Shown piece after piece: positions 1 to 11,000 of a DNA stretch of 64,000 bases. Both the position numbers and the translations under genes were made by a program. The notes beneath the pieces are model-generated. The model saw nothing but the letters and a program-made list of their open reading frames with translations. It did not search any database and was not told the DNA's origin. This DNA comes from Reticulitermes speratus (lineage: Eukaryota > Arthropoda > Insecta > Blattodea > Rhinotermitidae). The stretch lies in assembly GCA_021186555.1 (NCBI GenBank), contig JAJKFL010000002.1, positions 29,676,001 through 29,740,000 of the forward strand, written 5' to 3'. How positions within the stretch are numbered: position 1 is the first letter of the stretch; every line of letters begins with the position of its first letter.

Positions 1-1419
1 ATGCGGTTACCCAATCTCAGGAACTAATTATCTTCAGGCTCAGTGTGCTTCTCCGTCTTGATGCGTGTGATTTGTCGCTTTTAGCGGAGTCACCACACGA
101 TCAGAAGAGGACACAAGCGGTACAGTATCTACATCAAACGGGGTTTAAATAACTTCTGTAATTGCAACCTAAGTGTACCCACATAACTGTGCTGGGGCCT
201 GTTTTGTAAGTCACATTAAAGTCCTTAACGCCTGTCAAGTGTTTATTCTGATAAACCTGAGACTGTACCATTTTCTTAGCCACTTGGTCACGACAGTAAT
301 AAATCAGAACGAGAGGTTCATTTGATATTACATTAGAGCAAACACATATCGGGATGTACTCGATATAAATGGAAAGTACTTAAATTATTGGGACCACCAC
401 ACCGTCTCTACCCGTGCATTTTCTCACCCATTTGAAATTTTGCAGCAACTGATCGACGTTTGCTAAACTTTGTGTGAAATATAGGCCAATACAGACCAAC
501 CTAACATGAAGTTGGCTTCAGGATTCCGCCGCGATGTTGATGAAATCTGTGGTCACAGATTACACAAGTTTTCACTCTTGCAAATATTGAGGAATTATAA
601 CCAGAGTACCGAATCACAAAAAACCGAATTCTGAGTAACAAGCGACGGAGAATTTAAAAACGGCTTCTGCTATGCATCATTTCAATTCAAAATTTTTTAA
701 AAAGACGTAAAAACAACTTAATCGACACAGCGAGGAAAGAATTAGTACAAACTCGAAGTCAGCTTCTCAAATCTGGGGAGTTTCTAAGTCTCGGGTTCAA
801 GGTCCTTATGAGATCTGTGGGTATATTTCAAATAACCCTTCTTTTCATACTTCAACTTGTTTTAAGTTGTTGATGCAAATTAGAATCCTAGTTCTTAGGA
901 GATGAAGAAAATAACAATGATAATATATACTCATGAATCTTGCCATAAGAAGTTGGCAGAATAATAAATTGAATACAGTATTAAAAAAAAATGCACAGAA
1001 TGCACAACTTTAGACTCTTATTCAAGTGTTGACACTCTCATTCATTACTGAAATGTAACTATGGAGAGTTACATAGCGTCCCTTAAAATTTGACTTTCAT
1101 AGAATCTTTTTTACCTTATAATGCATAATCTGAGCCTAAATTTAGGTTTCCATACTGTGTGAATAATGAAAAAAATATACTCCTCATGTACTGAATGTCA
1201 CTACTGAAGAGAAACTGGGTTTGTCTGGACACACAAAATTACAATTCTAATTTAAGAACTCGTTCCCTTCTGCTTTTCATGTTTGTTTACGCTGTGTTTA
1301 TGCTCAAATTATAAAGCCATACATGGGCATGTAACATGTATTGAAGCTACATTGGCACAGTAAGAGCAATTGTACACAAACTTTGAACCTCGTTGCCAAA
1401 CAACGTGGAATATAGTAAA
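1..1419. other. Intergenic sequence left of the LINE relic
   Basis: AT-rich, no gene recognised. It holds the collapsed hairpin copy C (514-562). The first 500 bases are somewhat richer in CpG than the rest, without a frame. Nothing else recognised. Confidence 0.5.
514..562 (-). repeat. Hairpin mini-element, collapsed copy C
   Basis: On the minus strand it holds the tail CATCAACATCGCGGCGGAAT shared with copies A and B. The long hairpin is reduced to an 18-bp short palindrome (544-561, arms AATCTGTG/CACAGATT with 2 bp between). No flanking direct repeat is visible. Confidence 0.6.
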
Positions 1420-3517
1420 TACTACCATTAATAATAAAAAATATTCCTATTAATATACCATCAATGGAAATAAATGATAAAATATCTAGTGATTTACTAA
1501 CTATTGCAAATATTTTTAATACTTATTTTATATCGGTGGCTGACAATTTTTTTTTAATGAACCTATTGAAGGGAACAATGCTAGTAAAAAAAATCAAATG
1601 TCTTATTTATATCAAACATTTGGACAGTCTTTTTCAAAGATGAAACTTAGAAATACTACTACGTATGAAATTGAGAAAATAATTAAATCTTTGAAAAGTA
1701 AGAACTCCTATGGTTATGATGAGATATCTACAAGAATTTTAAAAGTCAGTGCTCCTTATGTTTTATCCCCTTTAACTTATATAGTCAATAAAGTTCTTTC
1801 TACAGTTGCGTTTCCTGAGTGACTAAAATTTGCACAAGTAAAACCATTATATAAGAAGGGAGAAAAAACTGAATTTTCTAACTATAGACCTATTTCACTC
1901 CTTTTATCTTTCACTAAAATAATTGAAAAAATTATTTACAGAAGATTGTATGACCACTTAAATACAAACAACATACTGATTGATGAACAGTTTGGATTCA
2001 GGGAAAATTTATCTACTGAAACAGCAATTTTCACTTTTTTAAATAAGGTACTTTTATCATTAAACAAAATTTTGGTTGGTGGTTTATTTTGTGATTTACA
2101 AAAAGCATTTGATTCCGTTAACCATAACATCCTACTATCTAAAATGGAATTTTATGGGGTTTCAGGTATAGCAAAAAAATTAATGGCATCTTATCTACAG
2201 GATAGGTATCAGAGAGTATCAATGAAAGATAATAATTCAAATATATGTTTTTCAAAATGGGTACATGTGAAGCAGGGAGTTCCCCAGGGCTCTGTGCTGG
2301 GACCTCTATTGTTTTTAATATATATGAATGATTTCTCTACAACCATACGTAAATTAGCCAATCCGATATTGTTCGCTGATGATACAAGTGTGATTATTTC
2401 GAAACTAAATCCAGTGGAATTTAAAAGCAATATTGATGCAGTTCTTACCATAACAAACAATTGGTTTCATAGTAATTTATTGAGACTGAATTATGATAAA
2501 ACATATTTTCTAGTTTTTAACTAAAAACCAAAGTGAAACAATAATTCCGAAAATTTCTAATAAAAAAGTCATTACTGATACTTATTGATAATACATTTTC
2601 ATGGAAGGAACATATTATCGCATTAACTTCTAAATTGAATAAGGCTTGTTAAGCCATTAGGGCGATTAAACCATTTATGTCTTTGGATGTATTGAAAATG
2701 ATCTACTTCTCCTATGTGCACTCATTAATGTCATATGGTATTATATTTTGGGGAGATTCAGTCCACAGTAAACTTATTTTTAAAATTAAAAAAAGGATAA
2801 TAAGAATTATTACAAATTCTAATAGGCGTGATTCATGCCGTCAATTATATAAACAATTACAAATATTACCACTTAAATCTCAATAAGTTTTTTCATTATT
2901 ATTATTTGTTGTGAAGAATAGAGATCTTTTCCAATCCAATTCACAAATTCATGACATAAACACACGCTATAATTATAATTTACACTTACCTTCAGCAAAG
3001 TTAACACTATTTCAAAAAGGGGTTCTATACTCCGGAAGTAGAATTTATAACCATTTACCATTGAATATTAAATTATTATCTAATGATGTGAAGCATTTTA
3101 AATCTACACTAAAAATTATCTTTTAGAAAATTCCTTTTATAGTGTTGAAGAGTTTTTTCAACAAATTTATTAATGATTAGGGATTTAACATTTTATATTA
3201 TTTTATTTAATATTTCAATTATTTTATACCTTTCCTTTTTTCTTATATTTCTTATTGTATACTGACTGTTAATGGAAAAGATATTGTATGGATGAATGAT
3301 TTGTGTTCCTTGGGAAGTGATGTTGTATACTGCTGTATATTACACTGTTGTATTCTATGTGTTGGTATGATAAATATTGTGACTGATGATATGACAAGTG
3401 CCTTGCACTCTACTGTATATGTAGACATGTCCTGAAATTAGTATTTATATCTTTTATATGTTGTATGACTTTCCATATCTATGGATTTATGGTAGGTAAA
3501 ATAAATGATGATGATGA
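1420..3517 (+). mobile_element. 5'-truncated jockey/CR1-like LINE, degenerate
   Basis: Starts in the linker before the reverse transcriptase and ends in a 3' tail of AAATAAATGATGATGATG (3500-3517). Reverse transcriptase motifs are readable at 1840-2524 (NYRPISLL, GGLFCDLQKAFDSVNH, KQGVPQGSVLGPLLF, LFADDTSVI with the catalytic Asp pair). The C-terminal domain follows at 2677-3126 (YFSYVHSLMSYGIIFWGDS, FQKGVLYSGSRIYNHLPLNI). Stops at about 1822, 2522 and 2884 and a damaged stretch 2520-2660 break it. No endonuclease domain is present. It lies downstream of Bre1. Confidence 0.88.
1946..2524 (+). pseudogene. Reverse transcriptase core of the LINE relic
   Basis: The longest open piece of the element, 192 codons. 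It starts inside fingers/palm motif 2 (DHLNTNNILIDEQFGFRENL) and runs through the FADD catalytic motif (near 2370-2382) to NLLRLNYDKTYFLVF. A stop upstream at 1820-1822 and the end at 2522-2524 detach it from the rest of the polyprotein. Confidence 0.85.
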
Positions 3518-5313
3518 AACAGAGGTGAGAAACTGAACATTGCAGGCAAGTAGTTAATACCCCTAATACATGCACATGAAGTCCGTGATTCAGATACATA
3601 CAATTTTTGGGACTGAAACCTGCACACCTGCAGATACTGATGCCTCCTACCCACCAACAACACAGCCCACACATTTTTAGAGTTGTTAATATAACCGAGT
3701 ATATAGGGCTGCCTCAGGAGGTGCAATCATGGGTTTGTATAGTGTATGTCCTTTAGCACCTCTGTTACAGGCATATGTGAAGTACCATGCTCAGATGCTC
3801 TATTCTAGGCATGTACAGAATATGGCCTTTAAAGGCTCTATTGTAGGCATTTACATTTTTAGACACTGTTACAGGTATAGATTTTAGGGGCAACTAATGG
3901 GCATGTAATAATGGATGTTCTCACAGACTGTGCTATAGGCATGTCTGGGGGGGGGGGTTGCATTTAGAAGCTCTATAATATGCATATTTACTGGTAAGAC
4001 GTCATTCGGGATAGCCACCTTCAGGCTGAGATTCAAATATGCAATATCCAGACTATGAAACAGTAGTGCTTAACATTCTACCACAATGATCAGATTTAAT
4101 GCATCACATGAAAGTAATCACCAGTGATTTTGCTGCATGGCTGTCAAAATTTAATTGCCTGAAACAAGTAAATTTACAGGTTTTGTTGAAACATACTGTG
4201 TCTGCTTTGAAACACAGCACAAAAGATGTATGGGGGATGGAGGTAAACTTCCGTGCACTCTTTAAAACATCAGCTTCATTCTCTGACTGTCTTTACCCAA
4301 GATGAATAATGCCTTGCTGTATCTGGAAAGTGGGCTGTAAAGGTGTTGTGGACAAGTTGACAAATTGACTCTTCCATGCACTGAAACTCAGGCATCCAGT
4401 TTGTATCCATCACATCCTAACAACAGTATCAATTACCATAGCCACCCTGAAGCATTTTTAGTCAACTTCAGCTGTGAAATCAGTCTAGAATGACAGCATG
4501 TTGTGTAGAGATACTTACAATTAATGTAAAACTAATAAACATTTATTTTATTCAATCATGACAGTAACAATTGTAAGACGTGCTGCTGAAAGTTTAGCTT
4601 TATGACATGAAAAAGCCTGTGAAGTGAACTCCCTTTATTTTTGTGAAAAGAAAATGAAGACACTCTGTGATGATAGATCAGTAGTTTATAATTTAAAGCT
4701 TTCATGGCAACTGAAGTCAATAAAAATACTCTTGGGCTTGCAGCTGTATCAGTTCCCTGATTAAGAGAACAGAGATGGTTCTTGAAACGTTGACTTACTT
4801 GCCACTCACCCACCTGACGCAGCTGCTAGCCCAAGACTATTTTATTGGACATGAGTCACTGTTTATTTAAAAATATCTTAGGTTACACTCCATTACAACC
4901 ATGTTTCTAGCACTCCTTTGAAATCATGCAAGGTGCACACCAGAAGTTTTCATTTGGGGTGGGAGGCTCACCCTGAGGGTTACATATTTTATGTTTGATT
5001 TTACAAATTGTCATATAAAAATCATGCCTTAAGTATAACTATAACATAACACCATTTGCAACTGCATATATACACGCATTTATACACATACAGATATGAC
5101 TACGTGTTCCATGACTCACATAATTTAAATCACGAAGTCTAATGTTCTTGGTTTTTTAATTTCATCTAAGACATCCTAAATTCTTGATTTTATTTTTCAA
5201 AATTGTAATGTACTAGTCATCAGCCGATTTCAGTGGCTGATTTCAAATGAAGGGTCACGTAAAAGTTTGGTATCATCATGTCTACAAAATCTGGGGTTTT
5301 TTAAGTTTTGATT

Positions 5314-5337
5314 GGGGGGGGGGGGGGGGGGGGGGGA
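5314..5337. repeat. Homopolymer G run
   Basis: About 22-24 consecutive G, directly followed by AGGTGCTGCAGCC. This may be a real hypermutable tract or carry length error from sequencing. Confidence 0.85.
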
Positions 5338-5570
5338 GGTGCTGCAGCCTGACACCCTCCCACCTCCCCTTGGGTGTACCCCTGAAACATACAGTCATCT
5401 AGCTTAGTTTCAATCAGTGAGGTTTTCAAAGTGACTTATAACACATTCTGTGCATATATTTTCCATAATTTTGGTGGCCTATTAATACTTTATAAATGTG
5501 TACACTGTACATATTTACATTGTTCTGTGTCCTGGAAGAATATATTTTGTTTTCATGGGTTGTGAAATTA

Positions 5571-5659
5571 CCGTATTTTTCGGCATATAAGACGCACTTT
5601 TTTCACGTAAAAATTTGTCTGAAAAAATGGAGTGCGTCCTATACGCCGAAAAAATACGG
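5571..5659. mobile_element. Palindromic MITE of 89 bp (CCGTATTTTTCGGC ends)
   Basis: Two arms, starting CCGTATTTTTCGGCATATAA on the left and CCGTATTTTTTCGGCGTATA on the reverse strand of the right, fold into a hairpin of about 35 bp. TA lies on both sides (5569-5570, 5660-5661). The TA target and CCGTATnTTC ends resemble those of the pogo-like element at 42095-42877. Short elements with this end sequence are known from many animals. Confidence 0.8.
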
Positions 5660-6344
5660 TAACTTACTTTTTCAGTTACCTCTGACAGTCTGGAGTCTGT
5701 CATTGCTTTGATTTCTGTGACAGTGATGTATGTATGTCTGTGTGTATGTATGTAGGTGATACACAACTGCAAGAAAATATTTTAACAGATTTCAGTCACA
5801 TTAACATTAATTTAATTTTTTCAAAAACATGAATCTATGTACATCATGTTTAGTTGATGAAGTATTTCCATACCAATTAGTGATCGGAAAGAACAACATC
5901 TATATTAAAAGTAATTTCCAGTTAAGTATCAGTAATGACAAGAATTTTATACAGGATACAATACGGAGAGAATGGGAAGAGAAAAACTATCTGTTGATGC
6001 AATTTAATAAGTAAAGTACACATGTTCTGAGCGAATGTGTAAGCTCACGTTGCTGGCTGCTGGCAGAACAGTGTATGCACAAAACTTCCCCGATTCATGA
6101 TTCTGTATTTTTGGTATGAAGACTACTCTCATAAGAACTTTCAGTACACAGTTATGATCATGAGTTGAAGCTGTATACATTAGTACCATAAACTGATATA
6201 AATACATAGTGATACAGACATCAAGAAATGACAGTCCTACAAACTTTTTTTAGCTATAAGTTGTGATATGGTGATCATGTTCACCTGAATAAAGAGACTG
6301 GTATAGACTAAAACCACTCCCTTTTATGCTGTCTAAATTGGCAT

Positions 6345-6520
6345 GAGCCTGAACTGGATTGATCTGGCTCTGGATAGGGACAATTGGAAGGGTGTGGTAA
6401 ACCCAGTCACGAACCTTCAGTTCCCATAAAATGTGACAAATTTGACTAGCTGAGGAACTATTCGCTTCTCAAGAAACACTCTGCTCCACATAGTTAGTTA
6501 GTTAGTTAGTTAGTTAGCTA
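6345..6520 (+). repeat. LINE 3' end with (TTAG)n tail, copy 1
   Basis: Translates to WIDLALDRDNWKGVVNPV followed by a stop region that matches the other copies (CTTCTCAAGAAACACTCTGC) and ends in about six TTAG units at 6491-6518. The peptide pattern WIxLAxDRDxWxxxVNxVxN is the end of a non-LTR retrotransposon polyprotein common in insects. Confidence 0.7.
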
Positions 6521-7799
6521 TGTTGGAAAGGGGAAGTCACTTCTGCCTTCAGCATTTGTCCCCTTTGGCAAGTCACCACATAAATTAAAACCATACTATG
6601 GGTAAGGCTATGTATTTGAGCTCTGTCCATCATTCTAGTTCTTTATATAGGAACCACAAAATTTTGGAAATGGGTTCTGTTTCTACCTTCAGGTGGAGAG
6701 GTATGAAAAATTCCTGTTTTCTGGGGCTTTATTGAATATGAAATGCACAGTATTATAATGTCAAAACAAAAGGACTTACAGGAAAACCAAATACTTAAAG
6801 CAATTCTTTTGGGTCTGCTATAGAGGAGTCCACTCACTCAACAACATTACAGATAACAAATGTCACAAGCAAGTACTGTACGAAATGCATGAATGGAAAT
6901 GAACTTGGCAATTAACCTTTAGGAACTGGGAGTGACATTATGTCACTTCATGTTTGAAACAAATTGAATGAATGGGAACCTGGGAAAACTGATAAAATTT
7001 TGGTGCGAAACGCATTAAAAGAGTGAAAAATTCCATGTGTCATAGAACATTTCATCCTTCTCAGGCAGGAAATCCCTTTAAGTGAAAAATGTGTTAAAAG
7101 CAATGCATATGTTAACATATGGGGAAATTCTGATACTAAATTATTCTAACATCCAAGGTGGAAAACGTCTGTAGCAAAGCCACCTTCAACAGATTTCATT
7201 ATACTCTGAACTGAGTAGTCTAAATTTATGGCTTATTTCTTGTCACAGAATCAAATGAGTATGCTCATAAAGCAGAATACAACTGCTCAAATGGTGAGAC
7301 AAATGGGTATTGATATATGATATGCATAGGGCTCAAATAAGCAAGCAATGTAATTTGATTTAGAATACTCATTTATATTAGCAAGTCTTGAAAGTTACTT
7401 ATTTTTAAAAAACCAATAAGTATTAATTATATGCTATAAATTAACATTTAGCTCACTGTGGACAATAACGTGTTTACCCTTACTGGTCTTCATTATAAGG
7501 TCCCATTCTTCCAAAATGCAGCTTCTGAAAATGGAAAATCAACTGTCTAAATATGCTACACAGGAGCATTCTAGGAAATATGGTACACTCAGATTTCTGA
7601 AGTGGTAAATTACTCAGAGATGTTGAAGCTTAATTCACTGGCTTATGTGGGTTAGCACAGACAATCTACTTTTCACTGGTTCTTACACGTCCATACAGAA
7701 CGTTACATCTGGTACAGTTCCAAAATTATACAAGGAAAATATGTTGTGGAGTGTGGCTAACAACTTAATACTTACAATTTTAATCTCATATAACGAATA

Positions 7800-8081
7800 T
7801 TAAGTTGAAAGATACAGACGATGGTAGTCATTAGCACCAAATGCTGCATTGCACTTTGGACACTTCCTTTGTCTGGTTTCGTACCGAGTACGCAAACAAT
7901 CCCAGCAAAACACATGAAAACACTTGCTCAGAACAGCATCTTTTCGTTTAACTTTACAAGAGGGGCATGTCAAAGTTTCCTTGTATTCACGAATCTCTTC
8001 CATCATCACTTCATCTAAGGTTCCTGCCATCTCTATCTTCTTCATGCGTTCTGCCTTCCGACGTAATTGTGCAATTTCTTC
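7800..8081 (-). CDS. Bre1: Bre1 terminal coding exon 16 with RING finger (aa 857-949)
   Basis: Acceptor TGTGTCTGTAG, length 282 nt including the TAA stop at 7802-7800. It encodes [15 protein letters not shown], then a C3HC4 [17 protein letters not shown] and CPKC, ending [13 protein letters not shown] plus two residues. The RING recruits the E2. All eight zinc ligands are present, so the ligase should be functional. No convincing AATAAA is visible shortly downstream; an ATTAAA-like string lies about 20 nt past the stop. Confidence 0.97.
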   Translation of the reverse strand, partial: EEIAQLRRKAERMKKIEMAGTLDEVMMEEIREYKETLTCPSCKVKRKDAVLSKCFHVFCWDCLRTRYETRQRKCPKCNAAFGANDYHRLYLST

Positions 8082-11000
8082 CTACAGACACAGAGAAAGG
8101 AGTCAAGAACATAAAGTTTATATGATTAGGTCTACCTTTTACGCATATTAACTCACCTGCTGACTTGCACAAATGAAGTAAGATCAAACGTCACTAGGAT
8201 TTCAGACAACTGCAGAAAAATTTATTAAAAAAGATAGTATTTCATGGTAAACTATGTCATACCTATAATGATAAATCTCCAACTTATCAGCCAGCTTTGA
8301 AATTTGAGGTCAGCTGCCTACTTACTGGCTTCTACCTGAAAACTAGCCATAAATCCCGTTTGGCTCAGACCAATGAACAGCCATTTTTAGAACAGTGGAT
8401 GTGTCTATGCATGTGACTGAATTGTATGGCGTTGTGTTGTAAAATAACATGAAATAAGCAAACAAAGGATGTTTTTATATACATGATACCTTTAAAATGC
8501 AAGTTATGGAGGAAATGGTGAAGAAAGCTTCACAGAAAATTTCCTGAAATGCTGTTCATGAAGTCTTTACACAATCTGAAAGTCAGAGCATGATGCACAA
8601 TTAACTGGTGCTGGGAGAATAATATGATCAATTTATTTTGACAACACAATATATTCAAAACATTATGTAAGATTCTGACAAGTTTTTGATCAACTGACAG
8701 AAGGTGAAATAAATGTATGGGTGTTTCATGCACAACTAAACTACAGCCCACACAGCCACTGCCACCACTGATGACAAACAAACAAACAATTCTATACAAA
8801 TGTGTTAGCCAGGTTTCAGAAACCTGCTGCCTCCATCTTCACGGCTGGCAAATTATTACATTCTACCATCCTTTTCTCTTCCACCATCAAACATGTTTCT
8901 TATTACACAAACACAGATTTATGTGGTCTGTTTTTGTGCATGTCCAACATTTTTGCATATGAAACAAACTTTGTCAAATATACAGCTTCAACAACCTTGT
9001 GGCAAACACACAGATTGATAATTACTATTTTAACACTGGGGGAAACTGAGTACTGAAAAAGTATTAAAGGTACCACCTGTAAAATTTAGATACTGTTGAA
9101 TTATCAGATACATGTAATACTAAGAAAACTAAATTTATGTCAAATAAAATAAAATAATACCAAATTTCATAAAAACAACAAGAGTTAAGTGTATTGTTAT
9201 TTCCCTCAGTATGAACGCATTTGTTGTTGAAAGGCACACAGCCTATAAGTGGATTGCACAATGACAGAATTTGTACAAAGAAGGAAAATTAATGTCAGGT
9301 AAGTATAACATTTTATGGCAACCAGTACTTTTCAATATACTAAAAAATGTGTGAAAGTTAGAATGCGTACATACTTAAGTCACTTGCAATGTGCCAGAAT
9401 CAACACACTTTGGATAAACATCTGTACTAAGAAAAAGGGTTACACTCTGTTCAAGTAGTTTTCAACCTGAGGAGTGTGATACCTTACATCAATACATCAT
9501 GAGGATGCTTTGCATGGTTCCAAAACTTGTTACTTTGTTTGGCTGAGCAGTATTAATATAAGTAGATATAAAAACTCCACTTATATGACATTCAGAAGAC
9601 CAAATTTGTAACTTATTATTTATGAGGATGAAGCGCTGCTACAACAGAAAACTGTTTCACTATCAAATAACATTTTTTACCTGAAGTCTTTTTGTTTTGT
9701 AAGCTTCCGCCTCTAATGCACTCGTCTTCTCGGCTACAACTTGTTGTGCCTCTTTCATCTGGGCATGGTACTTCTCTGCAATAAAAGCTTGGCATTAGTG
9801 CTGAATGGTCATCAACAGACAAGGTTTTGTAGGTAGTTTCTATTGAGACCACAAGACTCATTTGAACAGACAATTACTAGAGTAAGTACTTCACACTTTT
9901 GTAATTGTGAATTCCCAGTAGTGGTGTTCCTGGAAACTTGCAGCTCCATTCTGCTTCAAAATAAATGCAGTTCTTGACATAAAACTTGCACCAGGACACA
10001 CTTTTAAAAAAGAAAAGTACAAAAATACTTCAGCACTTTCTTTCTATTCCTTATACTCTACATGTCTCCATGTAAGGCATATGAATCCTATGTATGACTT
10101 GTCACAAAATGCAATTACTGTTTTGATGTGGATCATGTACAAATTTCATTTACATGACCACACACAAATTATTTTCAAGGAAATTATCTTACCAAGATGT
10201 AATTTCAAATCTGCAGCAGACTGTGCACTTTCAATTGCTTTTCGTTTGTGCATCTCCATGGCCTGCTGTCGTAGCGCCAACTCCTTTTCAACAGTCGCTA
10301 GAGAGTTTTGTAAAATTCGCTCTTTCTCCTCCAACTTGCGCACCACTACGTTAGTTGCCTCTACTTGTGTTGTGAGGGTGGCCACCTGATGTGTGAAATT
10401 AACAACACTAAATCACGTCAAAAATAGGGTAATAAATCCAACAGTTTTACAGTTGCAACCAGTAAAAACTATTTTGTGAAAAAGCTAAGATCCCGTAAAG
10501 AATCCAAGGTGTGTACTACAATTTGAATTTTCTAAATGATCTCAATTTTCTCAAGGAAGACTCCACTTCATAATGTCATACACAGGGCAGTATGTCACAG
10601 GACACTAGAGGCAACATGTTAAACATCGAGCGTCATGACTTTCGTGCCAATACTGTATTAGAATCTAGTGTTCATGAGGTAACGGCTGCTCAGTTACTCT
10701 AGAATTTCCCCACTTTTATGGAATTTGAAGGTTCATTACCATGTTTACAAGGGTCTGAAACTGGTCCCTACCCTAAGCCACATAAATCCAGTCCACAAGG
10801 TCCCATCCAATTTCTTTATGATCCCTTTAATATCTCCCCATCTACACATTAAGTGTTCCCAGTGTTCTCTCCCCTTCAGGTTTTTATGACCAAAATTTTG
10901 TACACATGGTAGATGCCTAATCCATCTTATCCTTGATCAACCTAATTATATACTGCGAAGAGTACAAATCACAAGTATCAAAATGTATAACAAGGAAAAA

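Larger units (their letters stand above)
3518..7799. other. Intergenic region downstream of Bre1
   Basis: No gene recognised. It contains the G run at 5314, the 89-bp MITE at 5571-5659 and a LINE 3' end at 6345-6520. Short frames here show no family resemblance. The Bre1 3' UTR must occupy the right part, but its polyadenylation site is not clear. The string ATGAACTTGGCAATTAACCT at 6899-6918 recurs in diverged form near 50808. Confidence 0.5.

Noticed and set aside
7800-8151. Plus-strand frames opposite the RING exon
   Set aside because: Antisense shadows of the RING exon.
10081-10389. Plus-strand 102-codon frame
   Set aside because: It lies antisense over Bre1 exon 14; the minus-strand reading is the conserved one.
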